In this document: one piece after another, positions 7,276-16,044 of the stretch
Position numbering within the stretch: position 1 is the first letter of the stretch
How the letters are laid out: the number at the start of each line of letters is the position of its first letter
NCBI GenBank assembly: GCA_016839705.1
Contig: JAEOTR010000023.1
Span: forward strand, 33,144 to 97,143
Reading direction: 5' to 3'
DNA: 64,000 bases
Source of the DNA: Promethearchaeota archaeon
GTDB taxonomy: Archaea; Asgardarchaeota; Lokiarchaeia; Sigyniarchaeales; SOKP01
Made by a program: the position numbers and the translations under genes
Notes under the pieces: generated by a model
The model's database searches: none
What the model was told of the DNA's origin: nothing
The model's input: the letters and a program-made list of their open reading frames with translations, nothing else

Positions 7276-8862
7276 ATGTCATTTGATTTAGAAGATATTG
7301 CAGGAATTGGGAAAACAACCGCAGAAAAAATGAGAGCGGCAGGGATAGATTCAATTGAAAAATTAGTTGGAGTTAAACCTGAAGATTTAGTAAAGTTAAA
7401 AATCAAAGGTGTAGGTAAGGCTAAAGCTCAAAACATAATTTCAGATGCAACAGAAATTCTTGAAGAGCTTAGCAAAAAAGAAAAATCCTCAAAAGTGCTA
7501 ACGGAAAAAATTGATGAGAAACCAAAACCAAAATCTAAACCTGAAACAGCAACAAAATCTAAATCAAAACCAACTTCTAAAGAAAAGCGAACTTCATTAA
7601 AAGAATTAATAAAACAACAAGCAGAATGTAATATTGGTCTTGTTGGGCATGTAGATCACGGAAAAACTACACTTGTTAAATCTTTAACGGGAGATTGGAC
7701 TGATCGACATTCTGAGGAACAAGAACGAGGCATTTCAATAAAATTAGGTTATTCTAATGCTACAATTCTCTACTGTCCTGTTTGTGATGAATATACTACC
7801 GCCCATCTTATAGAAATAAAAAGAGCAAAAGGTCAACCTCGGTTTACATGCCAAAACTGTAAAGGGAATTTAGAATTTAGAAGAAATATATCATTTGTTG
7901 ATGCCCCTGGTCATGAGATTTTAATGGCAACTATGTTAAGTGGTGCGTCTTTAATGGATGGTGCTTGCCTTCTAATCGCTGCAGATGAGAGATGCCCCCA
8001 ACCTCAAACACGAGAACATCTAGCCGCATTAAATATTGCGGGGATTAAAAAAATAATCATCTTACAAAATAAAATTGATGCAGTTTCTCGGGAACAAGCT
8101 TTAGAGAATTTTCAGCAAATTAAAATATTTGTAAAAGGCACTGTTGCAGAAAATGCTCCAATCATACCAGTTTCAGCAGTTTTTGAGGCGAACCTCCATT
8201 TAGTTATAAGAGCTTTTGAAGAAATTATCCCTACTCCTACTTTTAATGAGGAGGAAACCTTTCAATTTTTAATTGCTCGATCATTTGATATCAACAAACC
8301 AGGAAAAAATATTGCAGAATTACAAGGTGGGGTAATAGGCGGTTCAGTATTAAAGGGTAATATTGAAATTGGGTCTCAAATTGAAATAAAACCAGGTATA
8401 CGCGTTAAGGAGGAGTATATTCCTATTAAATCAAAAGTTGTAAGTATTAGTCAAGGAGATCAAAATTTAGAAATTGCAAAACCAGGTGGACTAATTGGTT
8501 TAGGTACGAACTTAGATCCAGCATTGACTAAAGGCGATCATCTAATTGGACACCTAGTTGGAAAACCAGGAACACTTCCCGAAATTCTTAAAGAAGTTGA
8601 ATTAAAAGTCAATCTTTTAGACAGAGTAATTGGTTCAGAAGTACAGATGAAGGTCCAACCACTAAAACATGGTGAAAAATTGTTATTAGTTGTTGGAACT
8701 GAGAAAACGGGTGGAACTGTTACCAAAATATTAAAGAATAGTACAATAATAAATCTCACACCGCCAATCTGCCCTCCTGAAGATTTTATATATGCAATTT
8801 CTCGTATCATAAATAGACGTTATCGTTTAATAGGATATGGTGAAGAAGTAAACCACAAATAG
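7276..8862 (+). CDS. Translation initiation factor aIF2 gamma with N-terminal helix-hairpin-helix fusion
   Basis: Residues from about 118 onward are a full-length aIF2 gamma: G1 GHVDHGKT, switch region EEQERGIS, zinc knuckle CPVC...CQNC, G3 DAPGHE, G4 NKID, and the two beta-barrel domains. It binds GTP and initiator tRNA and partners with aIF2 alpha and beta. Unusually, residues 1-62 form a helix-hairpin-helix pair (DIAGIGKTTAEKMRAAGI and KIKGVGKAKAQNI). A Lys/Ser/Pro-rich linker (about 70-112) joins it to the GTPase. Ordinary aIF2 gamma is about 410 residues; this is 528. The reading frame is continuous and the ATG at 7276 is the only start that includes the HhH. Confidence 0.93.
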   Translation: MSFDLEDIAGIGKTTAEKMRAAGIDSIEKLVGVKPEDLVKLKIKGVGKAKAQNIISDATEILEELSKKEKSSKVLTEKIDEKPKPKSKPETATKSKSKPTSKEKRTSLKELIKQQAECNIGLVGHVDHGKTTLVKSLTGDWTDRHSEEQERGISIKLGYSNATILYCPVCDEYTTAHLIEIKRAKGQPRFTCQNCKGNLEFRRNISFVDAPGHEILMATMLSGASLMDGACLLIAADERCPQPQTREHLAALNIAGIKKIIILQNKIDAVSREQALENFQQIKIFVKGTVAENAPIIPVSAVFEANLHLVIRAFEEIIPTPTFNEEETFQFLIARSFDINKPGKNIAELQGGVIGGSVLKGNIEIGSQIEIKPGIRVKEEYIPIKSKVVSISQGDQNLEIAKPGGLIGLGTNLDPALTKGDHLIGHLVGKPGTLPEILKEVELKVNLLDRVIGSEVQMKVQPLKHGEKLLLVVGTEKTGGTVTKILKNSTIINLTPPICPPEDFIYAISRIINRRYRLIGYGEEVNHK

Positions 8863-8869
8863 TTTTTAT

Positions 8870-9196
8870 CTATGAAGAATACGAAAGAAAAATTTCACGT
8901 ATCTTTCCCTTAACTAGATTTAATGATGAGTCAACACTACTAAACACACTCTTTAATGTTTTTACAACTTCGATATCAACATCAGAATTTTTAGATTTCG
9001 TTATAATTTGTTTAGTTTCGTAGAGGATAGTAGTATTTTCTACTTTAGCAAGAAAATGTAGAACAATTTCTATATTTACTTGGCTAACAAGAGAGTTGCT
9101 TGTAATTTCTTTAAATTCGTAAAAAACCTCGTCTATTGTACGTCTGTCTAAAAACCTAATAAAATCATCAATATTGTCACAAAAGATAACAATCAA
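8870..9196 (-). CDS. Hypothetical helical protein downstream of surface-protein gene
   Basis: A 108-residue protein beginning at TTG 9196, only six bases after the stop of the upstream membrane-anchored protein gene, so the two are probably one transcript. The sequence alternates hydrophobic and charged residues and looks largely alpha-helical. There are no cysteines apart from one near the N-terminus, and no membrane segment. No family recognised. It converges with aIF2 gamma, leaving a 7-base gap. Confidence 0.5.
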   Translation of the reverse strand: MIVIFCDNIDDFIRFLDRRTIDEVFYEFKEITSNSLVSQVNIEIVLHFLAKVENTTILYETKQIITKSKNSDVDIEVVKTLKSVFSSVDSSLNLVKGKIREIFLSYSS

Positions 9197-9202
9197 TTTG
9201 AA

Positions 9203-10888
9203 TTAACGAAATTTTTTAAATTTAAGATAGGATAAGGCACCTACTACTAAAATAATCCCACTTGTCATTCCAAAAATTAAAATCCATAGAGGGAAGTGAG
9301 GAACACTAGTGAGAACATAATTAACTTCCTGATCTGTCGTAATAATGGCTTCTTTTACTATCTTTCCTTGCCATATCACTCTCGCAGTATAATTCCCACG
9401 AGGAATATCATGTAATATAATTTGCCCATTTTCATCGGTTCTACCGGGATCAATAGGTTGTGTTGTCTTATTTGAGATGTACGTTCCATACGGCGCACCA
9501 AAATGAAGTATTTCAACAGTTACACCCACTAAAGGCATTTTGATGTTATCAGTAACAATAAGATTCAGTGTTTGCGTTGCCCTGTATCTAATTGAAAACG
9601 GGCAAGTTTCACCCATGATTAGATAAGGCATATTCATTTTCAGACCGGATTGTCCCGGAACTGTATCATTAAGGTCAAAAAATTCCACTTCTCTATTAAA
9701 TAATGAACTCGAAGTTACAAATGGATCAAAAATAATACCCGTGTCATATAGCGCAACATTTTTCAGATAAATATACCGTGGTCCTGTAATTATTGATATA
9801 AAATAGATTCTCTCTCTTATATTTCTCTCGGCTAGCAATCTATCAATAGCCCATGAGTTCCCGACGGGCTCTTCGAACTTCAAGCCAAAAGTATAGGTAA
9901 AATTCAATGAGATAAAACTTCTATTTAGTTGAAATTGATCCGATATTTTAATACTTATAGATTTATCGGGATTAAGATAATCATTGACATTCACATCAAC
10001 AGTATTTATAATAAAGTCCTGATAACTCAATAACTCTCTTTCCGGTGGGAAAATCGTTAAAGCCGCATCTATAAATTCTATTGGCATTATAGTTTCCGCG
10101 TCTGGAAGTAGATAATATCCAAGGAGATAAAATTGATAAGTAAATCTTGACGTAAACTCCTGTTCTATTTCTGTCATTATTAAAGGAGTTTCTTCCCTTT
10201 GATCTAAACTCCAGTCACCCAGTGCTACATTGTACTCCCAAATTAGGTACATTTCAAAATTAAAAATGGGTTTGTTGAAATAATCCTCATAATAAAAAAC
10301 AATATATCCCTTACTATTTAAATAATAATCTGAACCTTTTGTTAGTTTAATGATTGAAGTACCGTCATCAACGTAAAAATCCAGTAATATTGCGTTGTCA
10401 AAAGCTGTACGGTATAGTAAATATCCCGCTTGTGTATTATTATAATAAACACCGAGAGTTTCATTTAATTTAAGTCCTATTGAATTTCTATTAGTTCCGT
10501 TTAAATTATCACTCGTTGCTTGACTGATAGTTTCAATGAATTCTACTCCTGATTCTGGTAGAAAATAAAATAAAGAAAATGAATTAAAATCCTCATCAAG
10601 AAGAGGATGGTCTTCAGAATCATTTACAATACCAAGTTGATAAAAATCAAAATGTAAATTATCTATTGTGACATTTCCCAATCCATACTCCTCTTTCGAT
10701 AATATAGCATTATAATCGTCTTTTGAGAACTCATTGGTACCAAGATCGTTACTATAAGGGTTATACTCTAAAGTAGGATTAAAGATGAAATTTCCTGCAT
10801 AGATGGGAATTATAAATGAGATAACTAACAAGGAAATTAAAAAAGTCCTTCGAGAGATTATATTATAATTCCTTGTCTTAGGAGACAT
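9203..10888 (-). CDS. Cell-surface protein with N- and C-terminal membrane segments and Ig-like domain
   Basis: A 561-residue protein with an N-terminal signal/anchor helix (about residues 14-32), a long Asn/Tyr/Asp-rich beta-structured ectodomain, and a C-terminal helix (about 534-554) followed by a basic stop-transfer tail. Residues about 450-525 (VGVTVEILHF, TDENGQIILHDIPRGNYTA) resemble a carboxypeptidase-regulatory-like or SpaA-like beta-sandwich. These are common as stalks in archaeal surface proteins. No catalytic motif was seen. Its partner is the small gene immediately downstream. Confidence 0.65.
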   Translation of the reverse strand: MSPKTRNYNIISRRTFLISLLVISFIIPIYAGNFIFNPTLEYNPYSNDLGTNEFSKDDYNAILSKEEYGLGNVTIDNLHFDFYQLGIVNDSEDHPLLDEDFNSFSLFYFLPESGVEFIETISQATSDNLNGTNRNSIGLKLNETLGVYYNNTQAGYLLYRTAFDNAILLDFYVDDGTSIIKLTKGSDYYLNSKGYIVFYYEDYFNKPIFNFEMYLIWEYNVALGDWSLDQREETPLIMTEIEQEFTSRFTYQFYLLGYYLLPDAETIMPIEFIDAALTIFPPERELLSYQDFIINTVDVNVNDYLNPDKSISIKISDQFQLNRSFISLNFTYTFGLKFEEPVGNSWAIDRLLAERNIRERIYFISIITGPRYIYLKNVALYDTGIIFDPFVTSSSLFNREVEFFDLNDTVPGQSGLKMNMPYLIMGETCPFSIRYRATQTLNLIVTDNIKMPLVGVTVEILHFGAPYGTYISNKTTQPIDPGRTDENGQIILHDIPRGNYTARVIWQGKIVKEAIITTDQEVNYVLTSVPHFPLWILIFGMTSGIILVVGALSYLKFKKFR

Positions 10889-11140
10889 AGTAGACCTTTT
10901 AGTTATAGAATCTTAAAAACAGAAAATTAAAACTTATTAATTAAATTTTCTAAAGATTTTAACTTTTTCCTTGATTTCATCAAAAATTCGATATTAAATA
11001 GGAATATTTATAATAATTGAATTTATTTGGAATTTATCAGATTTCAATCAGAATAAAAAAATTTGATTTAACTTACGATTTTCTAGTAATTTACACAAAT
11101 AATACAATACTCTTTGTAATCTAATATTTAATTGATGTAA

Positions 11141-12520
11141 ATGACCAAGAGCCCAAACAGAGCTAAATTTTTAGAGGTTTTTAACCATGCAGTCGATCAA
11201 TTTATTGATCATTCCTATACTCGAGTTATTAACATTTCCCATAATGATGCTGATGGTATAAGCAGCTTACACATTATCCAAAATTTATTACATAAGCTAA
11301 AATTAGATTATGATTATTTTATATATAATCGATCTGTTTCTTGGGATAATTATTTAAATGGAATTCTTTCAAAAAGGCAAAGTGAAAAGACAGCTTTGAT
11401 CTTTACCGATCTAGGGTCTAACTTAGCAGAATTAGTTCCCATTATCAGAAATAGAAAGGAACATTTTTATATACTTGACCATCATGAAGTAGAAGATTCA
11501 ATTAGTATTGATGAGATACCTGAGAATCTAATTTTTGTTAATCCCACTATTCATGGGTATGATGGTCTCGACCATATCTCTGGGGCTACTCTAGCATTTA
11601 TGTTTGCGAAACAAATAAAACACTCAATAATAAAACAAGGATGGTTAACGGTAATAGGAATTGCAGGAGATTCATTAAAGTCTATGGATAAACTTCAATC
11701 CTTTAATCGGGAAGTGTATGAAGAATTAATTGACGAGGAACTTATAGAAGATAAAAATGGACTCACTATTTTTGGAAATATGCATGAATCTATCAAAAAC
11801 GGCTTAAAATATAGTATTTTACCCTTTATTAAAGGTTTTGGGGGGGAATCTGATCAACCTATTATCTCTTTTCTTAACTCTAAAAAAATTAATCCTAAAA
11901 CAAAAGTTATTGACTTACATGTCAATGAAATCAAAATTCTTCAGCAAAAAATAAATGCCGATAGTTATGGCCATTTTGCTTTAATACCCCAAAAAGAAGG
12001 ATTATTAAAGTTTGCCTTCGAGCATGCCCTCTTAATAAATATTCTCTGTTTTAAAAATATTAGCGCGGCGCTCTCAATTATACAATTAAAATCAATAACT
12101 CGTTATGCTAAGGATATGTATGCTGAATATATTCACCATCTCGTAAATAATTTAAAAACGATTTCTAATGATCCACCATCTTATGAAACAGAAAAAGCTG
12201 TTTTTTTAGAGGTAAAAGGAAAAATACCACCAAGTAATTGGTCAGATACAGCTAGTTTCAGTGCTGTTAATGAACTTTTTAGTCCTGAGAAGATTTTATT
12301 TTTAGGTGGTCTAGAAAAAAAATCTGGAACGATCAAATTAAGTATTCGATGTTCTAGAAAATATCTTGAAAATCATAATGAGAACGGTGTAAATAATATT
12401 ATTTCTAAAATAAAAAAAGAATTGGGTGGGATAGGTGGAGGTCATAAATTAGCTGGAGGCATTAGATTATCCGTCCCATCCTATAATCGTTTAAAAAAAT
12501 ATTCTACAGATTTTATTTAA
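11141..12520 (+). CDS. DHH-family phosphoesterase (archaeal RecJ/GAN-like)
   Basis: A 459-residue DHH/DHHA1 protein. Motifs in order: HNDADGISS (about 34-42), FTDLGSN, DHHE (about 112-116), GIAGDS, and a DHHA1 glycine-rich GGIGGGHKLAGG near the C-terminus. Archaeal members act as exonucleases linked to the GINS/CMG replicative helicase (GAN) or as nanoRNases, and this length fits the GAN/RecJ-like group. The DUF167 gene follows 30 bases downstream in the same direction. Which polynucleotide it degrades cannot be decided from sequence. Confidence 0.85.
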   Translation: MTKSPNRAKFLEVFNHAVDQFIDHSYTRVINISHNDADGISSLHIIQNLLHKLKLDYDYFIYNRSVSWDNYLNGILSKRQSEKTALIFTDLGSNLAELVPIIRNRKEHFYILDHHEVEDSISIDEIPENLIFVNPTIHGYDGLDHISGATLAFMFAKQIKHSIIKQGWLTVIGIAGDSLKSMDKLQSFNREVYEELIDEELIEDKNGLTIFGNMHESIKNGLKYSILPFIKGFGGESDQPIISFLNSKKINPKTKVIDLHVNEIKILQQKINADSYGHFALIPQKEGLLKFAFEHALLINILCFKNISAALSIIQLKSITRYAKDMYAEYIHHLVNNLKTISNDPPSYETEKAVFLEVKGKIPPSNWSDTASFSAVNELFSPEKILFLGGLEKKSGTIKLSIRCSRKYLENHNENGVNNIISKIKKELGGIGGGHKLAGGIRLSVPSYNRLKKYSTDFI

Positions 12521-12550
12521 TATTTTTAAAACAAGATTTTTGCATTAAAA

Positions 12551-12847
12551 ATGACATTTCTTGAAAAAGTAAGAGATTGTTCATACCTAGCACATATTAA
12601 AGTAAAAACTAATTCGAAAAAACAAGATGTCATTAATAATGGGGAATTTCTTACAATTTTAGTTCGATCGAAAGCAATCCATAACAAGGCAAATAAAGAG
12701 TTAATAGATCTTATAAAGAGAAAACTGGAGATATCTTCAAATCAAATTCAAATTATTAGTGGTTTAAAAAGTTCTAAAAAGTTAATTCAAATAAATTTTT
12801 CAGAAGATGTTGAAGAACGAGAAATCTATTCTAAACTAATCGTATAA
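12551..12847 (+). CDS. DUF167 (YggU/UPF0235) family protein
   Basis: A 98-residue protein with the hallmark pattern IKVKTNSKKQDV, LTILVRSKAIHNKANKELI and IISGLKSSKKLIQI. This small alpha/beta family is widely conserved and of unknown biochemical role. It follows the DHH phosphoesterase by 30 bases and converges with TFS. The length is typical. Confidence 0.85.
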   Translation: MTFLEKVRDCSYLAHIKVKTNSKKQDVINNGEFLTILVRSKAIHNKANKELIDLIKRKLEISSNQIQIISGLKSSKKLIQINFSEDVEEREIYSKLIV

Positions 12848-12852
12848 GTATT

Positions 12853-13203
12853 CTAACTCCCAATTTTCTTCATTTTACCACATTTTAAACATATAATAAA
12901 GTGAGTCATTCCCTCATCAGCACTTCGTGTTTGACGAGTTTCCAAATGTGCTTTATTATATCCACAACGTGGACACCTAAAATCTTTGATGCTACTCCTT
13001 AAATACTCCTCTTTCCACGCCATAAATTCAGAAATGTTTGTAATTTCACCCCTGATAGAATGTTCTATTTTAGTCGTTAATTTATAAGCTCCAGAATTTT
13101 CTTCAGTTAAATTCTTCGTTGCTCCACATTTACATTTAAAAATTTTTTTCCCATTTAGCTTAGAAGGGAGCATCATACTTCCACATTTGTCGCAGAATTC
13201 CAT
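12853..13203 (-). CDS. Transcript cleavage factor TFS (TFIIS/Rpb9-like)
   Basis: A 116-residue protein with two zinc ribbons. The N-terminal one is CDKCGSMM...CKCG. The C-terminal one is CPRCGYNKAHLETRQTRSAD...CLKCG, carrying the acidic DE loop that reaches the RNA polymerase active site to stimulate cleavage of backtracked transcripts. The QTRSADEG motif is the family signature. Transcribed alone, convergent with DUF167. Confidence 0.93.
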   Translation of the reverse strand: MEFCDKCGSMMLPSKLNGKKIFKCKCGATKNLTEENSGAYKLTTKIEHSIRGEITNISEFMAWKEEYLRSSIKDFRCPRCGYNKAHLETRQTRSADEGMTHFIICLKCGKMKKIGS

Positions 13204-13277
13204 AAATCTTTAATCCGTCTAATAATGATTAATACCTAAATTTAAAAAATTAATTATCCCAAATAATTTTTATTCAT

Positions 13278-14252
13278 TTATAGTTTAAATCCAAAAATCA
13301 AAGCACAAAAGATTGTTCCTGCAAGAAGATCTGCAGTAGTACCAGGATTTAAATTACTGTTTTTCCCTTGAATTTCCCTATCTAATTTAAAAGTTAAGTC
13401 TAAACCTTCTTCAGATGAGATGCCCCCATGCTGTAGAATTATTCTTGCTTTCTCTGATATATCTATAGCAGCATCAATACCCGATTTTCTGATTATAAGG
13501 GTATCAGGATGATTTGATAATAACTTCAAATAAGTATTTACAGTTGTAATATTAGTGTTATGAAACTGATAAAGTGTTTCAAGGAAGTAAGGTAATCCCT
13601 CAGTTAAAATAATACTAAATCCCGTTGAATATTCATAACTAATTAGGTCATATTCTTTTGAGATTTCAAAGATCTTCTTTAAGTTAATTTTATCAACCTG
13701 AATCTCTTTAATTGAATTTTCTTTGGTAATATCATACTTTTCAACGCTCCCTAAACCCCCGGGATTACAGGTTCTTATAGCCTCATACAAATTCAGTGTA
13801 TCTTCTACTGTTGATTCATCAATTACTCTTAGTAAATGATATTTAAAATCATTAAATTTGAATGTGTTTTTTTTTAAGCATATAGTAGCAGCTGCAGCAA
13901 GAGGAGATAGTATTAAAATATGTCCTAGTAGAACATTACCCCCACTTTGCCATTTTATCATTTCTTTAGTAGCATTCTTATAAAAAAGACCTAGTCCAAT
14001 AGACTCATAATCTTTTTCAATATTAAATGAACTTTGGTATATTTTGTTACACAAAACCTTGAAACTTGGTTGGATTGCAGTAATTCCCGCTAAAAAATGT
14101 TCAAATTTTGTATCTTTAAAATCTTGAGTACGATGCACATTACCAGGCTTTGGCCAACCCGCTAATTCTAATAAGCTTGCGAGATTAATACTCCTCGTTA
14201 TATCATCAATTGATTTAATAGATAAACTGAGAATGGGTTTTGTCACAGACAC
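13278..14252 (-). CDS. CitG-like (triphosphoribosyl-dephospho-CoA synthase family) protein
   Basis: A 324-residue all-helical protein with GWPKPGNVHRTQDF near the N-terminus, GGNVLLGHILILSPLA in the middle and NPGGLGSVEKYD. These match the CitG family, which in bacteria makes the citrate-lyase prosthetic-group precursor. No citrate-lyase gene is visible here, and archaeal members are thought to have other, undetermined roles. The start is GTG at 14252. A 24-30 base AT spacer separates it from flanking genes, so it may be in one unit with the upstream eL22 gene. Confidence 0.75.
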   Translation of the reverse strand: MSVTKPILSLSIKSIDDITRSINLASLLELAGWPKPGNVHRTQDFKDTKFEHFLAGITAIQPSFKVLCNKIYQSSFNIEKDYESIGLGLFYKNATKEMIKWQSGGNVLLGHILILSPLAAAATICLKKNTFKFNDFKYHLLRVIDESTVEDTLNLYEAIRTCNPGGLGSVEKYDITKENSIKEIQVDKINLKKIFEISKEYDLISYEYSTGFSIILTEGLPYFLETLYQFHNTNITTVNTYLKLLSNHPDTLIIRKSGIDAAIDISEKARIILQHGGISSEEGLDLTFKLDREIQGKNSNLNPGTTADLLAGTIFCALIFGFKL

Positions 14253-14302
14253 AACTAAGTATAGTTTTCAATTTATATAATAATATTGAGAAAGAAGTTG
14301 AG

Positions 14303-14614
14303 TTAGTAATAACTTAAATCGATTATTTTTTTCTCTTTTATTGAATATCCTTCTTTTTCAGATGATTTATATGAAATTGGTCTAAATTCTTTATTCAAAC
14401 CTTTTTTATATAAGAATTTTTTAATCCTAAGTCTTAAAGCTCGCTTTGATAAAGTTAGGGGTAGCGAAACATTTAGTTCATTTCCATCACGATCAAGATT
14501 AATCTGTGGTAATGCTTCTGCTAAAAATCTGACTAAGTCAACTACATGCTGATCGCTCTTAAAACTTAAATCTTTAACAAAAATTGTAACTGTTTTGCTT
14601 TCAACTTCATTCAT
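14303..14614 (-). CDS. Ribosomal protein eL22-like
   Basis: About 103 residues from ATG 14614 (a GTG at 14623 adds three). The C-terminal half, LTLSKRALRLRIKKFLYKKG followed by NKEFRPIS and SSEKEGYSI, aligns by eye with the eukaryotic L22 segment [20 protein letters not shown]...LRVVANSKESYEL. The N-terminal FVKDLSFKSDQHVVDLVRFL fits the eL22 beta-alpha start. eL22 is absent from most archaea but has been reported as a eukaryotic-signature protein in Lokiarchaeota. Low sequence complexity of Lys-rich ribosomal proteins limits certainty. Confidence 0.75.
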   Translation of the reverse strand: MNEVESKTVTIFVKDLSFKSDQHVVDLVRFLAEALPQINLDRDGNELNVSLPLTLSKRALRLRIKKFLYKKGLNKEFRPISYKSSEKEGYSIKEKKIIDLSYY

Positions 14615-14755
14615 ACTATTCACTGAATAAATTAATTAAAAATATTATAAATTTTTTATGATTTTAATAATTTAATTCATTAAAGTTGTTTCTTATTGAG
14701 AATTTTTGAGTTTATCAAAAGAAAATTAATTTTATATTAGTTAAGGTGGAATAGA

Positions 14756-16030
14756 TTGGTAAATTATGTAAATTTAGATTATACACCAAATAACAATGAT
14801 CTTATTGCTATGTACTATGTAGAATTATCACCCGAATGTACAGATTTAGAGCAGGCATGTGAAGAAATTGCAAAGGAAAGCTCAATAGGTACTTGGACTG
14901 AAATTGCTACACTTTCTGCTGATATCGCTGAACGATTGAAACCTTCAGCATTTTATATCGATCCAAAAAATAGCATTGTTAAAATAGCTTACACAGAAGA
15001 ATTATTCGAAGCAGAGAATTTGCCACAAATTTTAAGTGCTGTAGCTGGAAATATTTTTGGAATGAAAGTTCTAAAATACTTGAGATTATTAGATATTAGT
15101 TTTCCTAAAAATATAGTTGAAAAGTACAAGGGACCGAAACATGGAATCAATGGAATCAGAAAATTGACTAAAGTTAACGATCGTCCCCTCCTAGGAACAA
15201 TTGTAAAACCAAAGGTTGGATTGAATGAAAAAGAACATGCAAAAGTGTGTGGTGATGCTTGGAGAGGGGGATTAGATATAGTGAAAGACGATGAAAATTT
15301 AACCAGTATGATTTTTAATAAATTTGAAGAAAGAGTCATCGAAACATTAAAGATACGGGATAAGATTGAAAAAGAAGTAGGAGAAAAAAAAATTTATATG
15401 CCAAATATCACCGCACCCCTCACAACTATGAAAAAAAGAGCTGATTTTGTTATTGATAATGGTGGTGAATATGTGATGATAGATATTGTTACGATCGGAT
15501 TCTCTGCCTTACAAGATATTAGAGAGTATTTAGACAAAAGAGAAGTAGTACTCCACGCACATAGGGCAATGCATGCTGCTTTTACTCGTAATAAAAAACA
15601 TGGGATGACGATGTTAGCTTTAGCTAAATTGATGAGACTAATTGGGATGGATCAACTCCATACTGGAACAATTGTAGGGAAAATGGAAGGTGGAAGACAA
15701 GAAGTTTTAGAAACCAACAAGGTTATAACCGAAAACAAAATAATTGGCAATGATTTATCAATCCTCGATCAAGCTTGGTATAATATTAAACCAATATTAC
15801 CTGTAGCATCAGGCGGTTTGAGCCCTTTAGATGCACCAGAATTGATGAAGATTTTGGGAAAGGATATGGTTTTTCAATTTGGAGGGGGTTGTCATGGTCA
15901 TCCTGATGGAACAGAAATGGGGGCTAAAGCAATAAGACAAGCCATTGATGCAGTTTTAGGAGATTATGGTTTAAAAGAATATTCTAAAAACCACGCCGAA
16001 TTAGCCAGAGCTATTAAAAAATGGGGTTAA
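14756..16030 (+). CDS. rbcL: RuBisCO large subunit, form III
   Basis: A 424-residue RuBisCO carrying the catalytic set: Glu/Thr/Trp in KESSIGTWTE, Asn in AGNIFG, the lysines of GTIVKPKVGL, carbamylated Lys and metal acids in GGLDIVKDDEN (Lys near residue 176), HAHRAMHA, HTGT with loop-6 Lys in VGKMEGG, and SGG plus FGGG phosphate loops. It is therefore a true carboxylase rather than a form IV protein. It would fix CO2 onto ribulose-1,5-bisphosphate made from nucleotides. The start is TTG 14756 with GGTGG at 14745-14749. The converging neighbour is its substrate-forming isomerase. Confidence 0.95.
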   Translation: MVNYVNLDYTPNNNDLIAMYYVELSPECTDLEQACEEIAKESSIGTWTEIATLSADIAERLKPSAFYIDPKNSIVKIAYTEELFEAENLPQILSAVAGNIFGMKVLKYLRLLDISFPKNIVEKYKGPKHGINGIRKLTKVNDRPLLGTIVKPKVGLNEKEHAKVCGDAWRGGLDIVKDDENLTSMIFNKFEERVIETLKIRDKIEKEVGEKKIYMPNITAPLTTMKKRADFVIDNGGEYVMIDIVTIGFSALQDIREYLDKREVVLHAHRAMHAAFTRNKKHGMTMLALAKLMRLIGMDQLHTGTIVGKMEGGRQEVLETNKVITENKIIGNDLSILDQAWYNIKPILPVASGGLSPLDAPELMKILGKDMVFQFGGGCHGHPDGTEMGAKAIRQAIDAVLGDYGLKEYSKNHAELARAIKKWG

Positions 16031-16044
16031 TTTGAACAATTTAT

